Shown here piece by piece: positions 52,452 through 60,054 of a stretch of DNA of 63,736 bases. The stretch covers positions 2,801,446-2,865,181 of the forward strand of contig NZ_DS999411.1 in the NCBI RefSeq assembly GCF_000158175.1, given 5' to 3'. The DNA comes from Luminiphilus syltensis NOR5-1B. Lineage in GTDB: Bacteria; Pseudomonadota; Gammaproteobacteria; Pseudomonadales; Halieaceae. Position 1 is the stretch's first letter, and each line of letters opens with the position of its first letter. Both the position numbers and the translations under genes were made by a program. The notes below the pieces were generated by a model. That model saw only the letters and a list, made by a program, of their open reading frames with translations. It had not been told where the DNA came from and made no database searches.

Positions 52452-52988
52452 ATGAATCCCTTCTTTTGCAGTATCGCCATCGCAGTGGTCACCCTGATCC
52501 TGGCAGCACCGGTTTCGTTGGCCGATGGGGTCGATGAGGCCGATCGGCCGGTGCTCCCTCTTTTCGAGCTACCCACCCTCACCAACTCATCGGCAACCAC
52601 GATAGGCAGCGAAGATCTCAGCGGCAAAGTGGTCTACATCGACTTCTGGGCCTCCTGGTGCGGCCCCTGTCGACTGTCGCTACCGGCGTTGGACGCGCTC
52701 TACCGCGAACTCAAGGATCAGGGCTTCGAAGCGCTCGCCATAAGCGTCGATGTCGTCGAAGAGGACGCCCTCGACTTTTTCGAACGCTACCCCATCTCCT
52801 ATCCGGCAGTGATCGATAAATCGGGTGATGTCGCCAAACGCTTTGCCGTCAACGGTATGCCTTCGGGCTATCTTGTGGATCGCGACGGCCGCGTGGTGTC
52901 GGTGCATGTCGGTTTCCGCAGGGGTGACGAAGCGGCGCTTCGGGAAGAGATTCTTGGTGTGTTGGCGACACCGCCATCAAAGCACTAG
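52452..52988 (+). CDS. periplasmic TlpA-like thioredoxin-family protein
   Basis: 178 residues with a cleavable signal peptide (about 1-24, ending VSLADG) and an AhpC/TSA-Redoxin type thioredoxin fold: 'KVVYIDFWASWCGPCRLSLPAL' with Cys70/Cys73, 'ALAISVDVVEEDALDFFERYPISYPAVIDKSGDVAKRFAVNGMPSGYLVDRDGRVV' including the cis-Pro (MPSG). Likely a periplasmic thiol-disulfide reductant, for cytochrome c or copper-site maturation or peroxide defence. Two further redox genes follow. Confidence 0.9.
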   Translation: MNPFFCSIAIAVVTLILAAPVSLADGVDEADRPVLPLFELPTLTNSSATTIGSEDLSGKVVYIDFWASWCGPCRLSLPALDALYRELKDQGFEALAISVDVVEEDALDFFERYPISYPAVIDKSGDVAKRFAVNGMPSGYLVDRDGRVVSVHVGFRRGDEAALREEILGVLATPPSKH

Positions 52989-53034
52989 CCTGTACCGCTT
53001 CACTCCACCCGAGCAAAACGAGTCTCTGAATATC

Positions 53035-53394
53035 ATGGCCGACATTCTTTATTTTGATGGGCAGTGTCCGTTGTGCAAGCGCGAGATGGCAAAACTCGCC
53101 AGCGTAAAAGATGATCAATTGATACTGCAGGATATCCACGCACTATCTGACTCCGCTGGTTTACCCGACAAAGACACCCTGCTTAAAGTGCTGCATATGA
53201 AACGCGGTGACGCCTTCCTGACCGGCATCGATGCCAATCTGGCCGCCTGGGAGCACACGTCCTGGCTGCCAATTTGGCGGCTTCTGAAACTGCCGCTGAT
53301 TTATTCGTTCACGCGATGGGTTTACGACGTCTGGGCCCGACAGCGCTTCAGCCGACTCTACGGCACTTCCTGCCAGCTTGATAACAACCGCTGA
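53035..53394 (+). CDS. DCC-family thiol-disulfide oxidoreductase (DUF393)
   Basis: 119 residues starting at the ATG at 53035 (MADILYFDGQCPLCKREM). The DGxCPLC motif (Cys11, Cys14) is the hallmark of DCC proteins, predicted thioredoxin-like redox proteins; the C-terminal 'RLLKLPLIYSFTRWVYDVWARQRFSRLYG' is also typical. The frame is open further upstream within the TlpA gene but has no coding support there. Its stop overlaps the flavin reductase start by one base (TGATG). Confidence 0.88.
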   Translation: MADILYFDGQCPLCKREMAKLASVKDDQLILQDIHALSDSAGLPDKDTLLKVLHMKRGDAFLTGIDANLAAWEHTSWLPIWRLLKLPLIYSFTRWVYDVWARQRFSRLYGTSCQLDNNR

Positions 53395-54029
53395 TGCACC
53401 TTGATAAAGAAGCGCTGGACGCCCATGAGTCCCGATGGCGCGCGCAGTTGATTAACGCGGTGGCCGGCTTCAAACCAGTCAATCTGATCGGCACGATTGA
53501 CGATCAGGGTCGGACCAACCTCGCCATCATTACCTCGGTCGTCCACCTCGGCGCCAACCCTCCGCTATTGGGCATGGTTATTCGTCCCAGCCCAAAAGGC
53601 GTTGAACGGCACACCCTGAACAATATTCTCGATACCGGGGCATTCAGCGTCAATGCCGTTACCGAGGACATGGTTCCACAGGCGCACCAGACCTCGGCAC
53701 GGTATTCCGGCGAGACCTCTGAATTTGAGGCCACGGGATTGACACCCCGCTGGATCGACGGACGTAGAGAGCCTTTTGTCGCCGAGTCGCCGCTGCAGAT
53801 AGGTCTGTCGTTGCTTGAGCACCTGCCTTTAAAACACAATGGCACCCACTTTATTATTGGCAACATCGACTGCATCGACATTCCCGATAACGCTGTCGCT
53901 GACGATGGAACCGTAGATCTTGGCGCGCTTCGACTCGTCACCGCCTGCGGGCTGGATACTTATCATTCGGTGGGTTCGGGTACACGCTTTGCCTATGCCA
54001 AACCCGACCAACCTCCAAGACCTATTTGA
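53394..54029 (+). CDS. flavin reductase-like FMN-binding protein
   Basis: 211 residues of the split-barrel flavin reductase family. 'VNLIGTIDDQGRTNLAIITSVVHLGANPPLLGMVIRPSPKGVERHTLNNILDTGAFSVNAV' holds the FMN-binding core; 'AHQTSARYSGETSEFEATGLTP' is characteristic. Probably supplies reduced flavin or acts as an FMN-dependent reductase; substrate unknown. Translationally coupled to the DCC gene. Confidence 0.9.
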   Translation: MHLDKEALDAHESRWRAQLINAVAGFKPVNLIGTIDDQGRTNLAIITSVVHLGANPPLLGMVIRPSPKGVERHTLNNILDTGAFSVNAVTEDMVPQAHQTSARYSGETSEFEATGLTPRWIDGRREPFVAESPLQIGLSLLEHLPLKHNGTHFIIGNIDCIDIPDNAVADDGTVDLGALRLVTACGLDTYHSVGSGTRFAYAKPDQPPRPI

Positions 54030-54431
54030 AAGATGCGCTACTTGGAACTTCAACCTCAAGGGTTGCGACAGTTGCCCAACCCTCTCTGTTCCCATCGTTG
54101 ATCTTCTCTGACACGCCCCGCTTTACCCTCTACACCAACCGCCTCAAAACCGAACACTCCGCAGGGGTGACAATCCCTGATTGCATGGCCTCCTACCCAC
54201 GCAGCTACCTTGAGTATCGAAAAATCCACAGGTTGTACTCGATGCATCGTTGGCTCAGGCGGCTCCAACCCACACGCGGTACTGTAATTGCTTTGAATCT
54301 GTTGCAATTAAGCAGTAGCTGGAGCCCCAATGGGTGGTCATCGACAGGGGCTAAACGTCGCTAACCGAGGTATGAGAAGATAGTCGGTCAATCGGGCTTG
54401 AATGAACCGCAGTTGCAGAGGAGATTACGCC
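54030..54431. other. 402 bp region without a convincing gene
   Basis: A plus-strand frame of 112 codons (54026-54364) overlaps the previous gene's end but has no ribosome site, an unusual composition rich in Ser, Arg and Trp, and no family features, so I leave it out. ATTGC...GCAAT half-sites occur near 54288. It should contain the promoter of the DUF3014 gene. Confidence 0.5.
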
Positions 54432-55340
54432 ATGAATTACTCCATGAATAAGACCATCTTGCATCGAAGACACCCCACCTTTAACCGGGGATTGGCCCGG
54501 CAATCGGGTCGTACGCTGCTACCAGCCATCATTGGCATTGTTTTGATCGGTGGCGCACTGATTTGGGGATTTACCCAGGACGAACCTGTGGTCTCAGAAC
54601 CAGCCGAGGTTTCAGTAGCCGAACCGATCACTGCCACTGACATTACACCCGCCGCCCCCGCAGAACCCGAAGATACAGCGGCAGAAGCGTCTGTACCCAT
54701 GACGCCCGCTATCCCGCCGACTGAGGGACCCGTGGAAGAAGAGGCCGATAGCGGCCCGCTGCCCCCAGAAGCCGCTGAAGTGGCGATCAAGGAAGCCTAT
54801 GCCGCGCTCTCGGCACCACCGGCGGTGGATCAGTTTATGGCTTCCGATTTTGCCATCGACCGCGGTGTCGCTGTTATCGATAATCTGCGGATTGGCAATG
54901 TGCCTTACAAACTCATTCCCATCGGTCGACCCAAAGCCGCTTTTCCGATCGAGGAATCTAACGGCGTCACCACTATGGATCCCGAAGGCTTTTCCCGCTA
55001 TCAGAACCTCGCGGGGCTTATTGAGAATATTGATACCGAAGCCTTTGTCGACCTCTATCGACAATTTGAGGCCGAAATTGGGCAGGCCTATGGACTGCTT
55101 GGTTATCAACCCGAGGATCTGGAGAACTCGATTCTCTACGCCCTCGAGTTGATCATTAGCGCCCCGGCCGCTCGACCCAATGCTGAGTTGGTCAAGCGGG
55201 AAGCGGTCTACGTTTATGTCGATGAAACCCTGGAAAACTTACCGCCGCTGCAAAAACAGATCATGCGAATGGGCGATGACAACGCTGAAGTGATCAAACA
55301 AAAAGCGGAAGCGTTCCGGGAAGCGCTTTCTACGCCCTGA
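54432..55340 (+). CDS. DUF3014 family membrane-anchored protein
   Basis: 302 residues from the ATG at 54432, with GGAG eight bases upstream; the frame is open ten codons further. A short cytoplasmic start is followed by one transmembrane helix (about 30-48, LLPAIIGIVLIGGALIWGF), a Pro/Ala/Glu-rich linker to about 110, and the DUF3014 globular domain, recognisable by 'DRGVAVIDNLRIGNVPYKLIPIGRPKAAFPI' and 'YQNLAGLIENIDTEAFVDLYRQFEAEIGQAYGLLGYQPEDLENSILYAL'. Type II topology, periplasmic domain; function unknown in the literature I know. Convergent with recX. Confidence 0.85.
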   Translation: MNYSMNKTILHRRHPTFNRGLARQSGRTLLPAIIGIVLIGGALIWGFTQDEPVVSEPAEVSVAEPITATDITPAAPAEPEDTAAEASVPMTPAIPPTEGPVEEEADSGPLPPEAAEVAIKEAYAALSAPPAVDQFMASDFAIDRGVAVIDNLRIGNVPYKLIPIGRPKAAFPIEESNGVTTMDPEGFSRYQNLAGLIENIDTEAFVDLYRQFEAEIGQAYGLLGYQPEDLENSILYALELIISAPAARPNAELVKREAVYVYVDETLENLPPLQKQIMRMGDDNAEVIKQKAEAFREALSTP

Positions 55341-55359
55341 TCGGGTGGGCGATCCCACA

Positions 55360-55380
55360 GAAGCAGCCCTTTACTGCTTC
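55360..55380. terminator. possible bidirectional hairpin between DUF3014 gene and recX
   Basis: GAAGCAG and CTGCTTC pair around CCCTTTA, 20 bp after the DUF3014 stop and 80 bp beyond the recX end. There is no T tract on either side, so termination would be weak or factor-assisted. Confidence 0.35.
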
Positions 55381-55460
55381 AGGTACTGAGTGGGTAGCAG
55401 ATATTGATTAGGGACTGACCGCGGTGATCGATCTCTGTTACGGGGAACGCTCCGGCTCCA

Positions 55461-55949
55461 TCAATCGACGTCGAGCAATGACATGAAGTGCTCCGCTTCA
55501 AATCCGCGGTACTGCATGAACCGAGCCCGACGGCCCCGCTCCTTGAACGTGGCTTCGGGTTCATCCCTGTGAAGCGGTTCGTCGCGATACTTTTTTTTGT
55601 AGACCGTGAATGCCTGATCGAACCAATCGACATCGATCTGGGCTCGCTCAAGTACGCTGTCAAGTTCGGCATCAACCCCACGCGCCTGCAACTCCTGGAC
55701 GATTCGCCGGGGGCCCATGCCCCGTTCGATCATCTGACGGGTCAGAGATTCTGCAAAGCGCGTATCACTCAGTAAATCCTCGGAGACCAATCGCTCAAGC
55801 GCCTCATCGATGAGGCCCGCATCCAGCAAGCGACGGGCATAGCGACGATGCAGCTTGCGCCTCAGCTCATCGACGCCATGTTCCCGTCTGGCGAGCAGGT
55901 CCATGGCTGAACGACGGACATCGGCGCCGGTAATCCGCTTTTCTTCCAT
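55461..55949 (-). CDS. recX: RecX, regulator of RecA
   Basis: 162 residues, the usual 150-165. Three-helix RecX repeats: 'DVRRSAMDLLARREHGVDELRRKLHRR' near 10-36, 'LIDEALERLVSEDLLSDTRFAESLTRQMIERGMGPRRIVQELQARGV' near 46-92, and the last repeat with 'FMQYRGFEAEHFMSLL'. It modulates RecA filament growth. Lies 15 bp downstream of recA on the same strand and is expected to be expressed by read-through under SOS control. Confidence 0.95.
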   Translation of the reverse strand: MEEKRITGADVRRSAMDLLARREHGVDELRRKLHRRYARRLLDAGLIDEALERLVSEDLLSDTRFAESLTRQMIERGMGPRRIVQELQARGVDAELDSVLERAQIDVDWFDQAFTVYKKKYRDEPLHRDEPEATFKERGRRARFMQYRGFEAEHFMSLLDVD

Positions 55950-55964
55950 AAGCCAGCGCGGAGG

Positions 55965-57029
55965 TTACTCCCCGGCAGCAGCCTCTTTGGTCTCCACTTC
56001 GCCGGCGTCCTCGGACTCGGATTCCGGTACGACTGCGAGAGGCACACCCATCATTTGATGGCGAATCTGGTTTTCAATCTCGTCGCCAATACGGGGGTTC
56101 TCCTGTAAAAAGCGCGCTGCATTGGCCTTACCCTGGCCAATCTTGTCGCCCTTGTAGGCATACCACGCCCCTGATTTATCCACCAGGTTCAGCTTCACGC
56201 CCCAATCGATCACCTCGCCCAGGCGATAAATACCCGCGCCATACATGATTTGGAACTCCGCCTGCTTGAAGGGTGGCGACACCTTGTTCTTCACCACTTT
56301 CACCCGGGTCTCATTGCCGATGACTTCGTCACCGTCCTTGACCGCGCCAATGCGACGGATATCCAACCGTACCGAGGAGTAAAACTTGAGCGCATTACCA
56401 CCGGTCGTGGTCTCGGGGCTGCCGAACATAACGCCGATTTTCATGCGGATCTGGTTGATGAAAATTACCAGGCAGTTGGTCTGCTTGATCGCCCCGGTCA
56501 GTTTGCGCATTGCCTGACTCAGTAGACGCGCCTGAAGGCCGACGTGGGAATCGCCCATCTCGCCCTCGATTTCGGCTTTTGGCGTGAGTGCGGCGACCGA
56601 ATCGATCACCAATACATCGACGGCACCGGAGCGCACCAGCATCTCGGACACCTCCAGTGCCTGCTCTCCCGTATCCGGCTGCGACATGATCAGGTCATCG
56701 ACCTGAACCCCCAGCTTTTCGGCGTACTGAGGGTCAAGCGCGTGCTCGGCGTCGACGAAGGCCGCTGTACCCCCCGCTTTTTGCGCCTCGGCAATCACCT
56801 GCAGTGTCAGTGTGGTCTTGCCGGAGGACTCGGGTCCATAAATCTCACAAATCCGACCCTTGGGCAGGCCGCCAATGCCGAGTGCAATGTCCAGCCCCAG
56901 GGAACCGGTCGAGATCGAGGGAATGGCGACGCGCTCCTGATCCCCCATGCGCATCACGGTGCCTTTACCGAATTGACGCTCTATCTGGGAAAGTGCGGCA
57001 TCGAGTGCCTTCTGCTTGTTCGGGTCCAT
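55965..57029 (-). CDS. recA: recombinase RecA
   Basis: 354 residues, essentially identical in architecture to E. coli RecA. N-terminal '[24 protein letters not shown]', Walker A '[24 protein letters not shown]' near 64-87, '[15 protein letters not shown]', Walker B '[39 protein letters not shown]', DNA loop '[26 protein letters not shown]', and an acidic tail ([14 protein letters not shown]). AGGAG lies seven bases before the ATG. LexA-type box and promoter directly upstream. Confidence 0.99.
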   Translation of the reverse strand: MDPNKQKALDAALSQIERQFGKGTVMRMGDQERVAIPSISTGSLGLDIALGIGGLPKGRICEIYGPESSGKTTLTLQVIAEAQKAGGTAAFVDAEHALDPQYAEKLGVQVDDLIMSQPDTGEQALEVSEMLVRSGAVDVLVIDSVAALTPKAEIEGEMGDSHVGLQARLLSQAMRKLTGAIKQTNCLVIFINQIRMKIGVMFGSPETTTGGNALKFYSSVRLDIRRIGAVKDGDEVIGNETRVKVVKNKVSPPFKQAEFQIMYGAGIYRLGEVIDWGVKLNLVDKSGAWYAYKGDKIGQGKANAARFLQENPRIGDEIENQIRHQMMGVPLAVVPESESEDAGEVETKEAAAGE

Positions 57030-57057
57030 GATTGGGCTCCTGCGGGTGGTTGAAAAG

Positions 57058-57077
57058 TACTGTATGGATGATCAGTA
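57058..57077 (-). promoter_or_regulatory. LexA-type SOS box of recA
   Basis: TACTG-ATCATCCATA-CAGTA read on the minus strand, a match to the CTG-N10-CAG consensus with the flanking TA bases also symmetric. It lies 28 bp before the recA ATG and overlaps the predicted -10, the standard arrangement for LexA repression. Confidence 0.92.
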
Positions 57078-57096
57078 AAAATCGATCGCGATGCAA
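57068..57096 (-). promoter_or_regulatory. predicted sigma70 promoter of recA
   Basis: On the minus strand, TTGCAT (57096-57091) as -35, a 17 bp spacer, and GATCAT (57073-57068) as -10. The -10 lies inside the SOS box. The -10 match is only four of six, so the exact hexamers are uncertain. Confidence 0.55.
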
Positions 57097-57203
57097 GTGA
57101 TTCTAGCCTTCAAAACCGACTATTTGTGATCGGAAGGAGATGGTATGTCGCATGAGACGACATGTTTTACCGCCGGCGGCGCCCTGACGCCGTCAAACCG
57201 ACG

Positions 57204-57635
57204 CTAACCGGCGGCGATGACGTTGGGGTCGCTGGTGGGCAACTCGGAACTGTCGCGGTTGCGCACCGCTTCAGCAATCCGGTAGAGCGGGTCTTTAAGC
57301 ATCTCGCGGAGAACGTCGGACGCCTTGATGGTGTCCAGTGCTTTCTCCATACACAGCAGCCACTGGTCACGCTCGTCCGGTCCAATCCGGTAGGCCGCGT
57401 GGGGTTCGGTCAGGCAAACCGTGCCGGTAATCTGGTGATACACCGGCGGACCGCCCAGCCAACCCGTGAGATAAGCGCAGAACTTGGAACGAATCTTGGT
57501 CAGGTCATCGCCGTGCATGGCGCGTATACCCTCTGCTTCGGGCAGTGACTCCATCGCATCGTAGAATGCGTCCGCCAGCGCCCGGATACCGTCATCACCC
57601 AAAATTTCATAAGGGGTATTGGGGACGTCAGACAT
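57204..57635 (-). CDS. group II truncated haemoglobin
   Basis: 143 residues with the 2-on-2 globin pattern of trHb2. 'YEILGDDGIRALADAFYDAMESLPEAEGIRAMHGDDLTKIRSKFCAYLTGWLGGPPVYH' covers helices A-E; Tyr25 is B10, 'GWLGGPP' is diagnostic of the group, His79 (EPHAAYRIG) is the proximal F8 ligand, and Trp92 in 'ERDQWLLCM' is G8. Such globins bind O2 or NO and are linked to NO or peroxide stress. Own small transcription unit upstream of recA on the same strand. Confidence 0.92.
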   Translation of the reverse strand: MSDVPNTPYEILGDDGIRALADAFYDAMESLPEAEGIRAMHGDDLTKIRSKFCAYLTGWLGGPPVYHQITGTVCLTEPHAAYRIGPDERDQWLLCMEKALDTIKASDVLREMLKDPLYRIAEAVRNRDSSELPTSDPNVIAAG

Positions 57636-57733
57636 AAATGGGGCCTCTAAAAATAAACATCAACAATCGATAGTGTACATCCTGCCAGGCCTATCCCGTC
57701 AGTAAATGGCGGTTTAAACCGTGCCCAGTAGGT

Positions 57734-58867
57734 TTATAAACGACACGGCGAAATCGCATCGCCCTCGAAACCCGCATCGCTCAAGTACGGCGGGATCGAT
57801 TCGCCGAGCACGAGAGCAGCCGCGAGGTCGGCGAGCGCGGGCGCGGTCTGAATACCGTGCCCACCCTGCCCGGCCATCCAGAAAAAGCCCTCAACCTGCG
57901 GATCAAAGCCCACTACTGGAGTGCGATCCGCCACAAAACTGCGCAGCCCCGCCCAGCTGTGTGACACCGCCCTGACGTCAAGGTCAAGCGCCTGTTGCAG
58001 GTAATCCACCGCGATGGCGATGTCGAGCTCGTCGGGCTGTGCGTCACAGGGCGGGCCGGGAATCTCGTCCGCGGGGGACACCATGATCTTGCCGGCTTCG
58101 GGTTTGAAATAAAAACCCGCGTCCTGCACCAGGACCATTGGCCAGTCAGCAACATCGCAGTTATCTGGGGGGTCGACCAGCACGGCGGTTCGACGCAGCG
58201 GATTCAGACCGATCGGATCACACCCCGCCATGGCGCCCAGTTGATCCGCCCAGGCACCGGCGGCATTGACGATCACACGCGCGGTAATGGATCCGGTTGC
58301 GGTCTCGATTTCCCATAGCTCGTTTATTCGTCGCAGGTTACTGACACCGGCCCCGGTGCGCACCACACCATTGTGCGCCTTCAGAAGTCGTAAATACCCC
58401 TGATGCAGCGCGTGAACATCAATATCGTGGGCGTCGCTCTCGTAGAGTGCAGCGCTCGTGTAAGGCTCACGAACCATCGGTATCCGACCTGTAATAAAGT
58501 CTTGGCCGACCCGGGAAACATCAAAGCCATAATGTTGTAGATGGCTGTAGGTGGTCTCCAGCGACGCGTATGCGTCTTCGTTGTATAGAGTCAGCACTCC
58601 ACGCTGATTCAGTAGAGAGGGCACTTCAAACACCTCGGGGGGGCTACAAAGAAAATCCCGACTGGTTTGCGTCAGGATCCTGAGCACATCGTTTTCTGCA
58701 CTCAGCGAGGCCACAAAGGCCGCAGCGGAACGCCCTGTCGAGTGATACCCCGGATGATCCTCTGACTCCAACAGCACCACGCGGGCATTTTCACTGCAGC
58801 GGCTGGCAACCGACGCACCGGCCATGCCACCACCGATGACAGCGATATCAAACACCCCGTTGGTCAA
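57734..58867 (-). CDS. D-amino-acid dehydrogenase, DauA (D-arginine dehydrogenase)-like, DAO family
   Basis: 377 residues. FAD motif 'IAVIGGGMAGASVASR' at 8-23, then 'LLESEDHPGYHSTGRSAAAFVA', 'DIDVHALHQGYLRLLKAHNG', 'VIVNAAGAWADQLGAMAGCDPIGLNPLRRTAVLVDPP', 'DWPMVLVQDAGFYFKPEAGKIMVSPADE' and 'SHSWAGLRSFVADRTPVVGFDPQVEGFFWMAGQGGHGIQTAPA'. From memory this runs closely parallel to Pseudomonas DauA along its full length, including the substrate loop. That enzyme deaminates many D-amino acids, D-arginine best, passing electrons to the respiratory chain. The exact substrate here is not proven. No DauB lies beside it. Confidence 0.85.
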   Translation of the reverse strand: MTNGVFDIAVIGGGMAGASVASRCSENARVVLLESEDHPGYHSTGRSAAAFVASLSAENDVLRILTQTSRDFLCSPPEVFEVPSLLNQRGVLTLYNEDAYASLETTYSHLQHYGFDVSRVGQDFITGRIPMVREPYTSAALYESDAHDIDVHALHQGYLRLLKAHNGVVRTGAGVSNLRRINELWEIETATGSITARVIVNAAGAWADQLGAMAGCDPIGLNPLRRTAVLVDPPDNCDVADWPMVLVQDAGFYFKPEAGKIMVSPADEIPGPPCDAQPDELDIAIAVDYLQQALDLDVRAVSHSWAGLRSFVADRTPVVGFDPQVEGFFWMAGQGGHGIQTAPALADLAAALVLGESIPPYLSDAGFEGDAISPCRL

Positions 58868-58998
58868 ACCGGGCGTACTCCCTTAGCATTTGTGAAAAAA
58901 GACATGTCACGTTCCCCCGATCGTTGATCGTTGAACCTATAACCTGCTGCCCGTCGAAACCAGCGCTCGTCTGCACCAACAGCACGCTTGATCAAAGG

Positions 58999-60042
58999 CT
59001 ACGCCGCCTGATCGCCATCCTGCTGTTCATCAATCACGGCGTAAAACAGACAGTCGCTCTCGGCAATCGCCGCATTGGTCGTGATCATAAACAGTCTCAG
59101 GGTGCTGGCCGGAAACAACTGCCCACCCTCGTCGCGAACCAATCGGGCCACTGCACAGCTACCGGCAGCATCCTGGGCTCGAAACACGGACTCTGGGGTA
59201 CCTGCAAGCCATCCCAATGGCGTATCCGGGGATACGGTACCAAAGTTATGGTGCTCAATATCGGCGCGCAGCGTCACATCGTAGCCGGGCTTTGGCGATT
59301 CATGGTAGGCCACGGTAACTCCGCTCTGCAGCTCCAGTCGGATGGGCGCCCCAAATACCTCCAGGCCCCAGTCGGTTTTCCCTTCGGGCGCCAACACGCG
59401 ATCGGCGGTCGCGAACCGGAACAAGCCCTCAATCGCCAATGCATGGGCTTCATCATCGAGCCGGCCGCCGACTTCAACGGTCACGGTGGGGCAGCTATCG
59501 TCACTGATCTCCATCAGCGCCCCCAGATTGAGGTGCGACAACACGAGACGGCGGGTAAAAATAGAAATCAGGGCATCATGCTGGCGGTCGAGATGGGTGC
59601 AGACACCGAAGGCCGGCCCAGAACCGGACGTATTGTGGATATCGATGACCGCTTCGGGCGAGTACACTTCAAGTAGTGACAGAATATCCTGCGCCAGCAG
59701 GCCCTGCTCGTCATCAAAAGGACCCTTGAAGCAGCGATTAAGATCACGCGCTCTGGGTAGCATGCGATGACTGAACTGGGGTGGTGTCAGGGCCGCATGC
59801 ACCGACGCCACAATGAAGAGCAGATTGACCGCGGGTCGCTTTCCACTCAGCAACCACTCGCGCAACGCGAAGACCCCTGAGGGCTCATTACCATGGAGCA
59901 AGGTCACGACGGCGCGTGTCCGCCGGGCATCGACACCGGAAAAAAATAAGGCCGTAGGTCCGCCCAGGGCCTCCAGCATGGCGACCGCATCCTGCCCCGC
60001 TATCGATTCATCCGGGTCACTGATTAGACGAAAACGCTGCAC
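58999..60042 (-). CDS. succinylglutamate desuccinylase/aspartoacylase family hydrolase
   Basis: 347 residues, zinc carboxypeptidase-like fold (M14 family AstE/AspA). Zinc ligands His50 and Glu53 in 'TLLHGNEPSG' and His136 in 'VIDIHNTSGSGPAFG'; substrate-carboxylate binders Arg99-Asp100-Asn102-Arg103 in 'RARDLNRCF'; catalytic Glu in 'TVTVEVGG' near 210. It removes an acyl group from an N-acyl amino acid or similar amide. There is no astABCD arginine operon here, so a true AstE role is unlikely. Twelve bases after the GCS2 ligase gene, suggesting a pair that makes and breaks an amide. Confidence 0.85.
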   Translation of the reverse strand: MQRFRLISDPDESIAGQDAVAMLEALGGPTALFFSGVDARRTRAVVTLLHGNEPSGVFALREWLLSGKRPAVNLLFIVASVHAALTPPQFSHRMLPRARDLNRCFKGPFDDEQGLLAQDILSLLEVYSPEAVIDIHNTSGSGPAFGVCTHLDRQHDALISIFTRRLVLSHLNLGALMEISDDSCPTVTVEVGGRLDDEAHALAIEGLFRFATADRVLAPEGKTDWGLEVFGAPIRLELQSGVTVAYHESPKPGYDVTLRADIEHHNFGTVSPDTPLGWLAGTPESVFRAQDAAGSCAVARLVRDEGGQLFPASTLRLFMITTNAAIAESDCLFYAVIDEQQDGDQAA

Positions 60043-60054
60043 GCGGATTGCCCC

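Noticed and set aside
54026-54364. Possible 112-residue gene after the flavin reductase
   Set aside because: No ribosome site, odd composition, no recognisable motif, and overlap with the preceding gene's end.
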